Notes under the pieces: generated by a model
What the model was told of the DNA's origin: nothing
Seen by the model: the letters and a program-made list of their open reading frames with translations, nothing else
Database searches by the model: none
Program-made: the position numbers and the translations under genes
Shown here: one piece after another, positions 45,481-53,585 of the stretch
How positions within the stretch are numbered: position 1 is the stretch's first letter
Layout: every line of letters begins with the position of its first letter
DNA from: Streptantibioticus cattleyicolor NRRL 8057 = DSM 46488
GTDB taxonomy: Bacteria > Actinomycetota > Actinomycetes > Streptomycetales > Streptomycetaceae
Direction: 5' to 3'
DNA: 64,000 bases
Assembly: GCF_000240165.1 (NCBI RefSeq)
Contig: NC_017586.1
Location: 1,178,001 to 1,242,000 of the forward strand

Positions 45481-48261
45481 TTGACGCTACGTAGGGCCAT
45501 CTTCCGCCGGAACAGACCCGTGCCGGGCGCGCCGGGTGCCACCGGGACCTTTCCACGCCGCACCGCACGGCGCCCCGGGTTACCCGCTTCGCGCCTGGGC
45601 GCCCCCGTGGTCGCCGCGTTCGCGGCGGCCTTCTTCATGGCCGGACCGCTTCCCGTGGCGCACGCCGCCGCGCCCGCGTCGCACGGCCGACTGACCGACC
45701 TGGTCAACCCGTTCATCGGCACCAAGGACGAGGGGAACACCTACCCCGGGGCCGCGCTGCCCTTCGGCATGGTGCAGCTCTCCCCCGACACCGGGCACGA
45801 CACCGGCTACGACTACGACCAGAGCAGCATCCGCGGCTTCTCCGCCGTCCACCTGTCCGGGGTCGGCTGCGGGCTCGGCGGCGACCTGCCGGTGCTGCCG
45901 ACCACCGGCGAGGTCACCGCGACCGACGACGCGGCGTACGCGGCCTCGTACACGCACGCCGACGAGCAGGCGTCGCCGGGCTACTACCGGGTGGGGCTCA
46001 CCTCGTACGGCGGGATCACCGCGGAGCTGACGGCGACGACCCGGACGGGCTGGCAGCGCTACACCTTCCCGGCCACCGACAAGGCCAACGTTCTGATCAA
46101 CACCGGTCAGGCGCTGCACAAGGTCGTCAACAGTTCGGTCACCGTGGTGGACGACCACACCGTGGCGGCGACGATCACCGGGCGCGGTTTCTGCCAGGAC
46201 ACCCAGCCGTACACGGTGTACACGGTCACCCGTTTCAACCGGCCCTTCACCGCGCACGGCACCTGGAGCGGGGCGTCCGTCACCGCCGGGTCGGACACCT
46301 CCGACGGGGCCGGCCTGCGCGGCGCCTACGTGCGCTTCGACACCCGCGACGGCGACCGCTCGGTGGTGGCGACCACCGCGATCTCCTACGTCGACGCGGC
46401 CGGGGCGGTGCGCAACCTCGACCAGGAGGGGCGCGGCACCTTCGACGACACCGCGGCGCGCGCCGGGCGGACGTGGGAAGGGTGGCTGGCCGAGGCCCGG
46501 ATCAGCGGCGGCACCACCGACCGGCAGCGGGTCTTCTACTCCTCGCTCTACCGCGCGCTGCTGTCGCCCAACACCGGCAGCGACACCGACGGCCGTTACA
46601 CCGGCTGGGACGGCAAGGTGCACCGGGCGAAGGGGTTCACGTACTACCAGAACTGGTCGTTGTGGGACACCTACCGCACCCAGGCGCAACTGCTGTCGCT
46701 GCTGGCGCCGGCCCAGGAGCGGGACATGGCGCTCTCCCTGCTGCGGGTGGACCAGGAAGGCGGCTGGCTCCCCAAGTGGGGCTACGCCACGGTGGAGACC
46801 AACATCATGACCGGCGACCCGGTGACCCCGTTCCTGGTCAACGCCTACCAGCAGGGGCTGCTCGCCGGGCACGAGGAGGAGGCGTACCGGGCGCTGCGCG
46901 AGAACGCCGACTCGGTGCCGAGCGCCGACTCCCCGTACGAGGGCCGCGGCGGCAACCCGCGGTACCTGGCGGACGGTTTCGTTCCGCTGGATCCGTCGGC
47001 GCCGCACAAGCCGGGTGACTACGACTACGACCACGGGCCGTCGGCGACGCTGGAGTACGCGCTGGCCGACGCCGCGCTGGGCACGATGGCGCGCGGGCTC
47101 GGGCACGGCGCCGACGCCCGCCGGTACGCGGCGCGCGGGCAGAACTACCGCAACGTGTTCGATCCGCGCACCGGCTTCTTCCGGGCCCGGGACGCCGACG
47201 GGGTCTTCACCGGCCCGGCCGACCCCAAGGACAGCGTGGGCTTCCACGAGGGCACCGCCTGGCAGTACATGTGGCTGGTGCCGCAGGACCTGCCCGGACT
47301 GGTGTCGCTGATCGGCGGCGAGGGCGCGGCCAACCAGCGGCTGGATTCCTTCTTCGCCTACGACAAGCTCGTCAAGGACCCGGCCGGGACCGCCCGCAAC
47401 GTCTGGGTCAACGGGCCGTATTCCTACTACAACCAGGACAAGTACAACCCGCAGAACGAGCCCGATCTGATCGCCCCGTACACGTATCTGTCCACCGGGC
47501 AGCCGTGGAAGACCACCGACGTGGTGCACGCGGCGCTGACGCTCTTCACCGACCAGCCGGACGGCATCACCGGCAACGACGACCTGGGCACCATGTCGTC
47601 GTGGCAGGTGCTCTCCTCGGTGGGGCTCTTCCCCGTCTCCCCCGGCTCGGCCGTCTGGGGGCTGACCACGCCCGCCTTCGACCGGGTCGAACTCACCCTG
47701 GACCGCCGCTACTACCCCGCCGGGAAGCTGGTGATCTCCGCCCCCGGCACCTCCGACAGCGCCCGGTACGTGCAGTCCGTACGGGTCGGCGGCAAGCGGC
47801 ATCCGTCCACGTACGTGACCACGGCGGACATCAGGGCGGGGCGCCGGATCGCCTACGCCGTGGGCACCGCGCCCTCCGCCTGGGGCACCCGCCCCGGTGA
47901 CGCGCCGCCGGCCACCGACCATGTGACGGCGGTCGGCCACCACGTGGCGCTCGGGGTCGCCCCGGCCACCGTGACCGTCCCGGCCGACGGTACGGCGACG
48001 CTCACCGCCTCCGCGGTGCTCACTGGGCCGGGCACCGACCGGGCCGTGCTGACCGCGTCGGCCGCCGCTCCGCTGACGGCGGATCCGGCACGGCGGCGGC
48101 TGAGCGCGCGCTCGGACGGGCTGCCGGCCACCGTCGAGGTGCCGCTGACGGTGACCGTCCCGGCGGGCACCGCGCCCGGCCCCTACCAGCTCGGCGTCGA
48201 GCTGCGGGACGCCCGGGGCACCACGGTGAGCCGCACGGTGACGGTGACGGTCACCGGCTGA
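45481..48261 (+). CDS. Secreted GH92 family alpha-mannosidase
   Basis: A 926-residue glycoside hydrolase of family 92, exo-acting alpha-mannosidases. A long signal region (basic start, then VVAAFAAAFFMAGPLPVAHA with an AHAA cleavage site) is followed by the family N-terminal beta domain (LVNPFIGTKDEGNTYPGAAL, FGMVQLSPDTGHD) and the alpha/alpha barrel with NWSLWDTYRTQ, WGYATVETNIMTGDP, DYDYDHGPSATLEYALADAA, HEGTAWQYMW and GNDDLGTMSSWQVLSSVGLF. The last 110 residues form an Ig-like domain of the NEW3 type. I chose the TTG at 45481, which has AAGGGA 9 bases upstream and gives a normal signal; GTG starts further upstream would sit before the operator. Confidence 0.9.
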   Translation: MTLRRAIFRRNRPVPGAPGATGTFPRRTARRPGLPASRLGAPVVAAFAAAFFMAGPLPVAHAAAPASHGRLTDLVNPFIGTKDEGNTYPGAALPFGMVQLSPDTGHDTGYDYDQSSIRGFSAVHLSGVGCGLGGDLPVLPTTGEVTATDDAAYAASYTHADEQASPGYYRVGLTSYGGITAELTATTRTGWQRYTFPATDKANVLINTGQALHKVVNSSVTVVDDHTVAATITGRGFCQDTQPYTVYTVTRFNRPFTAHGTWSGASVTAGSDTSDGAGLRGAYVRFDTRDGDRSVVATTAISYVDAAGAVRNLDQEGRGTFDDTAARAGRTWEGWLAEARISGGTTDRQRVFYSSLYRALLSPNTGSDTDGRYTGWDGKVHRAKGFTYYQNWSLWDTYRTQAQLLSLLAPAQERDMALSLLRVDQEGGWLPKWGYATVETNIMTGDPVTPFLVNAYQQGLLAGHEEEAYRALRENADSVPSADSPYEGRGGNPRYLADGFVPLDPSAPHKPGDYDYDHGPSATLEYALADAALGTMARGLGHGADARRYAARGQNYRNVFDPRTGFFRARDADGVFTGPADPKDSVGFHEGTAWQYMWLVPQDLPGLVSLIGGEGAANQRLDSFFAYDKLVKDPAGTARNVWVNGPYSYYNQDKYNPQNEPDLIAPYTYLSTGQPWKTTDVVHAALTLFTDQPDGITGNDDLGTMSSWQVLSSVGLFPVSPGSAVWGLTTPAFDRVELTLDRRYYPAGKLVISAPGTSDSARYVQSVRVGGKRHPSTYVTTADIRAGRRIAYAVGTAPSAWGTRPGDAPPATDHVTAVGHHVALGVAPATVTVPADGTATLTASAVLTGPGTDRAVLTASAAAPLTADPARRRLSARSDGLPATVEVPLTVTVPAGTAPGPYQLGVELRDARGTTVSRTVTVTVTG

Positions 48262-48279
48262 CCACCGCCGCGAGGCGCG

Positions 48280-48310
48280 AGGGCCGCGGGGTCGCCGACC
48301 TCGCGGCCCT
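48280..48310 (+). terminator. Terminator hairpin after the GH92 gene
   Basis: Perfect 9-base arms (48280-48288 and 48302-48310) around a 13-base loop, 19 bases past the stop. Confidence 0.75.
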
Positions 48311-48348
48311 TCGCCGTACCGGGGCGGGGCGGAGGCGTGTGCGAGGGA

Positions 48349-48377
48349 TTGACGGCGCATTGGTATGGACCTAACCT
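48349..48377 (+). promoter_or_regulatory. Promoter of the beta-helix gene with a DasR-like box
   Basis: TTGACG (48349-48354), a 17-base spacer and TAACCT (48372-48377). The spacer contains ATTGGTATGGACCTAA (48359-48374), which matches the DasR/GlcNAc-response palindrome (ATTGGTCTAGACCAAT) at most but not all positions. Control by an amino-sugar repressor is an inference. Confidence 0.55.
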
Positions 48378-48447
48378 CGGCGCGCAGCTGGGGAGTTCAG
48401 CATCGCGCTCATCGTTCCGTCACGCGAACGACACTTCGGGAGGTCCC

Positions 48448-49401
48448 ATGCGCGTCCGCCCCGTTCCGCTCCTCGCCGCGGCCGTACTCGCCGGGGGCGG
48501 GCTGGTGGCCGCCGCCCCGGCGCCGCACGCCACCGTCACCGTGAGCACCGCGAGCCAGCTGAAGTCCGCGCTGGCCGCGGCGGAACCCGGCGACACCATC
48601 CAGCTCGCGGACGCCGTCTACCCCGGCAACTTCACCGCCACCACGCCCGGCACCGCCGCCGCGCCGATCACCCTCACCGGCTCCTCCCGCGCCGTGCTCA
48701 CCGCGAGCGGCGGCTACGGGCTCCATCTGGACGGCGCGAGCTACTGGCAGGTCCACGGCATCACCGTCACCGGCGGCCAGAAGGGCATCGTGCTGGACTC
48801 CGCCACCCACGTCACCCTCGACTCGGTCACCGTGCACGGGCTCCAGATGGAGGGCGTCCACTTCCGGCGGTCCAGCGGCGACGGGGTGATCGAGAACTCG
48901 CGGATCTACGACACCGGACGGGACCGCCCCGGCTACGGCGAGGGCGTCTACGTGGGCACCGCCGGCGACCTGACCGACCGGAGCGACCAGGTCCGGATCC
49001 TGGACAACACCATCGGCCCCGCCGTGCGCGCCGAGAACGTCGACATCAAGGAGGGCACCACCGGCGGCCTGATCGCCGGCAACTCCTTCGACGGCAGCGG
49101 ACTGAGCGACGCCAACTACGACGACTCCTGGGTGGACGTCAAGGGCAACGGCTGGACGGTGCGGGACAACACCGGCGTCCACACCCTCAACGACGGCTTC
49201 CAGGTGCACGCGGTCGCCCCCGACTGGGGGTGCGGCACGGTGTTCACCGGCAACCACGCCGATCTGACCGGAGCCACCGGGGCCGACCGGTACGCCATCG
49301 ACGTGACCGACTACAGCGCGGCGTGCCCGGTGACGATCGGCGCCGGCAACACCGTCACCGGCGGCCGGGGGCTGGTCGACCCCGGCGTGCCGGTGGGCTG
49401 A
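48448..49401 (+). CDS. Secreted right-handed parallel beta-helix protein (pectate lyase-like)
   Basis: A 317-residue exported protein. The signal peptide covers about residues 1-28 (VRPVPLLAAAVLAGGGLVAA). The mature part is a parallel beta-helix of the pectate lyase/polysaccharide lyase type: an N-terminal capping strand (VSTASQLKSALAAAEPGDTI), then coils such as GIVLDSATHVTLDSVTVHGL, GVHFRRSSGDGVIENSRIYD, GLIAGNSFDGSG and GCGTVFTGNHADLTGATG. No clear catalytic residues can be assigned, so lyase activity is not certain. The start is the ATG at 48448 with GGGAGG 6 bases upstream. Confidence 0.88.
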   Translation: MRVRPVPLLAAAVLAGGGLVAAAPAPHATVTVSTASQLKSALAAAEPGDTIQLADAVYPGNFTATTPGTAAAPITLTGSSRAVLTASGGYGLHLDGASYWQVHGITVTGGQKGIVLDSATHVTLDSVTVHGLQMEGVHFRRSSGDGVIENSRIYDTGRDRPGYGEGVYVGTAGDLTDRSDQVRILDNTIGPAVRAENVDIKEGTTGGLIAGNSFDGSGLSDANYDDSWVDVKGNGWTVRDNTGVHTLNDGFQVHAVAPDWGCGTVFTGNHADLTGATGADRYAIDVTDYSAACPVTIGAGNTVTGGRGLVDPGVPVG

Positions 49402-49472
49402 GCGCGCCCGCCCGCACGACAACGCGCCCCCTCCCCGCACGGGACGCCGGCGTCGGTCCGGAATCCGGGAAC

Positions 49473-49495
49473 GGCGAAGGCCCGCCCCCTTCGCC
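49473..49495 (+). terminator. Terminator hairpin at the foot of which the IS element sits
   Basis: An inner perfect 8-base stem (49473-49480 and 49488-49495) is extended by GAACGG/CCGTTC (49469-49474 and 49498-49503) with a small bulge. The insertion sequence begins immediately after it. Confidence 0.6.
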
Positions 49496-49506
49496 TTCCG
49501 TTCTAG

Positions 49507-50788
49507 TGGTCGTCGCAACACCCCAGTTCAGGGGATGCTGCGATGGACTTCAAGATCCGGGAGATCCGGACGGTGGCTCAGGGGCCCAAGAAGCTGCTGC
49601 GTGAGCGGGAGGCATACTCCCAACTCATGCAGCAGGGCCTGAGCAACAAAGAGGCGTGCCGGATCGTCGGTATCAACGAGAAGACCGGCCGGCGATGGCG
49701 GAACGGCCGCAGCGCGGACCGCCGGCAGAAGGCGGCGCCACCGATCCACGCGGTGGTGCCGCCTTCTGGTCCGTCCCGGTACCTGCGCGAGGACGACCGG
49801 ATCTACATCGCCGACCGGCTGCGGGAGAAGGCCACGGTTCGGGCGATCGCGGCCGAGCTGGGCCGCAGCCCGTCGACCGTCAGCCGCGAGATCCGCCGCA
49901 ACCGGCATCCGGGCAACGGCCAGTACCGACCACACGCAGCCCAGGCCCGTGCCGATGCCCGCCGGCCCCGCCCCAAGCCGGGGAAGATCAGCCAGAACCC
50001 CGAACTGCGGCGCTTCATCCAGGATCGCCTGCATCTACGGTGGAGCCCCGAGCAGATCTGCCAGGCTCTGCGGGCACAGTTCCCCCAGCGGCCGGAGATG
50101 CACGTGGTCCACGAGACGGTCTACCAGGCCCTCTATGTCCAGGGCCGGGGAGAGCTGCGCCGCGAGCTGGCCCGCGCCCTGCGGACCGGCCGCGCCCGGC
50201 GCAAGCCTCGCCGCCAGGCCCAGCAGCGCCAACCGCGGTTCTCCACTCCCATGGTGATGATCAGCGAACGGCCCGCCGAGGCGGAAGACCGGGCCGTGCC
50301 CGGCCACTGGGAGGGCGACCTCATCATCGGCAAGGACGGAGCCTCCGCCATCGGCACCCTGGTCGAACGAGCCACCCGCTACGTCATGCTCCTGCACCTG
50401 CCCGACGGCCGCAGCGCCGAGCACGTCCGTGACGCCCTGACTGACACCGTCCAGACGCTGCCCGCCCACCTGGTGCGCTCGCTGACCTGGGACCAAGACG
50501 CGGAGATGGCCGCGCACGGCGCGTTCACCATCGCCACCGACATCCCGGTCTACTTCTGCGATCCGGCCAGCCCCTGGCAGCGCGGCTCCAACGAGAACAC
50601 CAACGGCCTGCTGCGGCAGTACTTCCCCAAGGGCACCGACCTGTCCGTCCACACCCGCGAGCACCTGGACGCCGTCGCTGCCGAACTCAACGGCCGCCCA
50701 CGCAAAACGCTCGGCTGGGAAACCCCAGCCGAGCGCCTGCATAAACTGCTCGCGGCCTGATCAACACGACCACGTGTTGCGACGACCC
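49507..50788 (+). mobile_element. IS30-family insertion sequence, complete
   Basis: The ends share the 14-base inverted repeat GGTCGTCGCAACAC (left 49508-49521; right 50774-50787, read in reverse), and both ends are flanked by CTAG (49503-49506 and 50789-50792), which is either a 4-base target duplication or part of the repeat. The element of about 1.28 kb holds a single transposase gene with no visible damage. It lies between two convergent genes, the beta-helix gene and rpsA. Confidence 0.9.
49543..50760 (+). CDS. IS30 family transposase
   Basis: A 405-residue transposase of the IS30 family. The N-terminus holds two helix-turn-helix motifs (LMQQGLSNKEACRIVGINEK, and ATVRAIAAELGRSPSTVSRE), and the C-terminal DDE integrase core shows GHWEGDLIIGKDG (first Asp), LTWDQDAEMAAHGAF (second Asp) and NENTNGLLRQYFPKGTDL (Glu), followed by LNGRPRKTLGWETPAERL, the family end. 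All three acidic residues and the reading frame are intact, so the protein may be active. It fills nearly all of the insertion sequence. Confidence 0.96.
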   Translation: MDFKIREIRTVAQGPKKLLREREAYSQLMQQGLSNKEACRIVGINEKTGRRWRNGRSADRRQKAAPPIHAVVPPSGPSRYLREDDRIYIADRLREKATVRAIAAELGRSPSTVSREIRRNRHPGNGQYRPHAAQARADARRPRPKPGKISQNPELRRFIQDRLHLRWSPEQICQALRAQFPQRPEMHVVHETVYQALYVQGRGELRRELARALRTGRARRKPRRQAQQRQPRFSTPMVMISERPAEAEDRAVPGHWEGDLIIGKDGASAIGTLVERATRYVMLLHLPDGRSAEHVRDALTDTVQTLPAHLVRSLTWDQDAEMAAHGAFTIATDIPVYFCDPASPWQRGSNENTNGLLRQYFPKGTDLSVHTREHLDAVAAELNGRPRKTLGWETPAERLHKLLAA

Positions 50789-50868
50789 CTAGAAACCGCC
50801 CACCGGATGCCGGGCCTTCGTGGCTACCGCCTCAGGTCGGACCAGCGACCGAGGTCAGGGCCGGAGCG

Positions 50869-52365
50869 TCAGCTCTGGCCGCCGGCCAGCTTCTCGCGGA
50901 GCGCGGCCAGCGCCTCGTCCGAGGCGAGCGCACCGGAGGTGTCGCTGGACTCCGAGGAGTACGAGCCGCCGGTCGGCTGACCGCCGCCCTGGGCACCCTG
51001 GGTGCCCTCGGCCGCGGCCTCGGCGTCGGCCTCGCGGGACTTGATGACCTGCGCCTGGTGCTGCTCGAAGCGAGCCTGCGCCTCGGCGTACTGGCGCTCC
51101 CACTCCTCCCGCTGCTTCTCGTAGCCGGGCAGCCAGTCGTTGGCCTCCGGGTCGAAGCCCTCGGGGTAGATGTAGTTGCCCTGGTCGTCGTAGGACGCGG
51201 CCATGCCGTACAGGGTCGGGTCGAACTCGACCGCCGACGGGTCGGCGCCGAACGACTCGTTGGCCTGCTTCAGCGACAGGCTGATGCGACGGCGCTCCAG
51301 GTCGATGTCGATGACCTTGACGAAGATCTCGTCGTTGACCTGGACGACCTGCTCCGGGATCTCGACGTGGCGCTCGGCCAGCTCGGAGATGTGGACCAGG
51401 CCCTCGATGCCCTCGTCGACGCGGACGAACGCACCGAACGGCACCAGCTTGGTGACCTTGCCGGGGACGACCTGGCCGATCTGGTGGGTCCGGGCGAACT
51501 GCTGCCACGGGTCTTCCTGGGTCGCCTTGAGCGACAGGGAGACGCGCTCGCGGTCCATGTCGACGTCGAGGACCTCGACGGTGACCTCCTGGCCGACCTC
51601 GACGACCTCGGAGGGGTGGTCGATGTGCTTCCAGGACAGCTCGGAGACGTGGACCAGACCGTCCACGCCGCCCAGGTCCACGAAGGCGCCGAAGTTGACG
51701 ATCGAGGAGACCACACCCGACCGCACCTGACCCTTCTGGAGGGTGGTGAGGAAGGTCTGGCGGACCTCGCTCTGGGTCTGCTCCAGCCAGGCACGGCGGG
51801 ACAGGACCACGTTGTTGCGGTTCTTGTCCAGCTCGATGATCTTGGCTTCGAGCTCCTTGCCGACGTACGGCTGCAGGTCGCGGACGCGACGCATCTCGAC
51901 CAGGGAGGCCGGGAGGAAGCCGCGCAGGCCGATGTCGAGGATGAGGCCGCCCTTGACGACCTCGATGACGGTACCGGTGACGATGCCGTCCTCTTCCTTG
52001 ATCTTCTCGATGGTGCCCCAGGCACGCTCGTACTGGGCACGCTTCTTCGAGAGGATCAGGCGGCCTTCCTTGTCCTCCTTCTGGAGGACGAGGGCCTCGA
52101 TCTCGTCACCGACGGCGACGACCTCGTTGGGGTCGACGTCGTGCTTGATCGACAGCTCGCGCGAGGGGATGACGCCCTCGGTCTTGTAGCCGATGTCGAG
52201 CAGGACCTCGTCCCGGTCGACCTTCACGATGACGCCGTCGACGATGTCGCCGTCGTTGAAGTACTTGATCGTCTCGTCGATCGCGGCGAGGAAGGCTTCC
52301 TCGGAACCGATGTCGTTGACCGCCACCTGCGGGGTGGTGCGGGGGGCCTCGGTGCTGCTCGTCAT
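50869..52365 (-). CDS. rpsA: 30S ribosomal protein S1
   Basis: A 498-residue S1 with four S1 RNA-binding domains, the actinobacterial arrangement: about residues 36-105, 120-190, 205-275 and 290-360 (GDIVDGVIVKVDRDEVLLDI, GIVTGTVIEVVKGGLILDI, GQVRSGVVSSIVNFGAFVDL, GQVVPGKVTKLVPFGAFVRV). It recruits mRNA to the 30S subunit. The C-terminal 130 residues are acidic and Gln/Glu/Ala-rich, ending in a Ser/Gly stretch, without further S1 domains. GGAG lies 11 bases before the ATG. A leader of about 190 bases with interlocking stems lies upstream. Confidence 0.97.
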   Translation of the reverse strand: MTSSTEAPRTTPQVAVNDIGSEEAFLAAIDETIKYFNDGDIVDGVIVKVDRDEVLLDIGYKTEGVIPSRELSIKHDVDPNEVVAVGDEIEALVLQKEDKEGRLILSKKRAQYERAWGTIEKIKEEDGIVTGTVIEVVKGGLILDIGLRGFLPASLVEMRRVRDLQPYVGKELEAKIIELDKNRNNVVLSRRAWLEQTQSEVRQTFLTTLQKGQVRSGVVSSIVNFGAFVDLGGVDGLVHVSELSWKHIDHPSEVVEVGQEVTVEVLDVDMDRERVSLSLKATQEDPWQQFARTHQIGQVVPGKVTKLVPFGAFVRVDEGIEGLVHISELAERHVEIPEQVVQVNDEIFVKVIDIDLERRRISLSLKQANESFGADPSAVEFDPTLYGMAASYDDQGNYIYPEGFDPEANDWLPGYEKQREEWERQYAEAQARFEQHQAQVIKSREADAEAAAEGTQGAQGGGQPTGGSYSSESSDTSGALASDEALAALREKLAGGQS

Positions 52366-52436
52366 TAGGGAAAGGACTCCGGTACGGACAATAAGTCGTA
52401 GGTACTGCCACGCCGTGAGCCCGTATCGCTTCTGCC

Positions 52437-52487
52437 GATTCCGGACAGCTTCGAGGCGATGGGTCCCGGATCCGGAATCTTCGCCTC
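52437..52487 (-). ncRNA. Candidate structured 5' leader of rpsA (alternative stems or pseudoknot)
   Basis: Two perfect inverted repeats interlock. Stem A: GATTCCGGA (52437-52445) with TCCGGAATC (52471-52479). Stem B: GAGGCGA (52453-52459) with TCGCCTC (52481-52487). One arm of each lies in the loop of the other, so they could form a pseudoknot or exclude each other. The region begins about 70 bases before the rpsA ATG. Regulatory function is inferred from the structure only. Confidence 0.45.
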
Positions 52488-52563
52488 AACAACCGAGAGG
52501 TCTGCAACAGACGCGAGCGCAACCTGCTCCGTCCGAGGTGCGCAGGCCCGCAGCGCAACTTGT

Positions 52564-52592
52564 AGCATACGGGGGCAGCCGGGCATGGTCAA
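52564..52592 (-). promoter_or_regulatory. rpsA promoter
   Basis: Minus-strand TTGACC (52592-52587), a 17-base spacer and TATGCT (52569-52564). It is one of the best housekeeping promoters in the window and implies a start near 52557. Confidence 0.8.
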
Positions 52593-52681
52593 TGCGCGAA
52601 GAGCACACCAGGGACAGAACGCCCCAGACCGGCGCACACCTCCCCCGCCAGGTCACCGATGAGGGTACGACGAGCGCCGCG

Positions 52682-53572
52682 ATGATCCAAGACCCTACGT
52701 TTTACCACCGTGAGCCGGATTCCGTAGCAGTACCGCCGGTTTCGGCCGGAGAACCGGCCGGCGCCGGGCAGCCCGCCGGGGCGGAGCCGGAGGCGGTGCG
52801 CCGGACGGCGGGGGCGGCCGAGTCCACCCGGGCCAGCCGCTCGTGGTGGGACCGCAACGCCGACGAGTACCAGGCCGAGCACGGCGGCTTCCTCGGCGAC
52901 GACCGGTTCGTGTGGGGCCCCGAGGGACTCTACGAGCAGGACGCCCGGCTGCTCGCCCCGGCCGGCGGCCTGGCCGGGCTCGCGGTGCTGGAGATCGGCG
53001 CCGGCGCCGCCCAGTGCTCGCGCTGGCTGGCCGCGCAGGGCGCCCGCCCGACCGCGCTGGACGTCTCCCACCGCCAGCTGACCCACGCCCGGCGGATCGG
53101 TGCCGGCTTCCCGCTGGTGCAGGCGGACGCCGCCGCGCTGCCGTTCGCCGCCGCCAGCTTCGACCTGGCCTGCTCCGCGTACGGCGGGGTGCCGTTCGTC
53201 GCGGACTCGGCCCGGGTGATGCGCGAGGTGCACCGGGTGCTGCGGCCCGGCGGCCGGTGGGTGTTCTCGGTGACCCACCCGATCCGCTGGGCGTTCCCGG
53301 ACGAACCCGGCCCCGAGGGGCTGACCGCCTCCGGCTCCTACTTCGACCGCACCCCCTACGTCGAGCAGGACGAGGCGGGCCGGGCGGTCTACGTCGAGCA
53401 CCACCGCACCCTCGGCGACCGGGTACGGGAGATCACGGCCGCCGGCTTCCGCCTGGTGGACCTGGTCGAGCCGGAGTGGCCGGCCTGGAACACCCGGGAG
53501 TGGGGCGGCTGGTCCCCGCTGCGCGGCGCCCTGCTGCCGGGCACCGCCGTGTTCGTCTGCGTACGCGGCTGA
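52682..53572 (+). CDS. Class I SAM-dependent methyltransferase
   Basis: A 296-residue methyltransferase. After a low-complexity Pro/Ala/Gly segment (residues 15-45), the Rossmann fold begins: motif I is VLEIGAGAAQCSRWLAAQGA near residue 100, motif II ALDVSHRQLTHAR, then LVQADAAALPFAAASFDLA and VLRPGGRWVFSVTHPIRW. WWDRNADEYQAEHGGFLG before the fold is a common feature of actinobacterial relatives. The substrate is unknown. I start at the ATG at 52682 (MIQDPTFYHRE), a conserved N-terminus in streptomycetes. The gene is divergent from rpsA and is followed after 13 bases by hrpB. Confidence 0.92.
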   Translation: MIQDPTFYHREPDSVAVPPVSAGEPAGAGQPAGAEPEAVRRTAGAAESTRASRSWWDRNADEYQAEHGGFLGDDRFVWGPEGLYEQDARLLAPAGGLAGLAVLEIGAGAAQCSRWLAAQGARPTALDVSHRQLTHARRIGAGFPLVQADAAALPFAAASFDLACSAYGGVPFVADSARVMREVHRVLRPGGRWVFSVTHPIRWAFPDEPGPEGLTASGSYFDRTPYVEQDEAGRAVYVEHHRTLGDRVREITAAGFRLVDLVEPEWPAWNTREWGGWSPLRGALLPGTAVFVCVRG

Positions 53573-53585
53573 CGGGCGGGCCGGG

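Larger units (their letters stand above)
52366..52681. other. rpsA leader and divergent promoter region
   Basis: 316 bases. From the promoter at 52564-52592 the rpsA leader runs about 190 bases. It contains two interlocking stem pairs (separate entry). Nothing here encodes a convincing protein. On the plus strand GGTACGAC just before the methyltransferase ATG is a poor -10. Confidence 0.6.
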
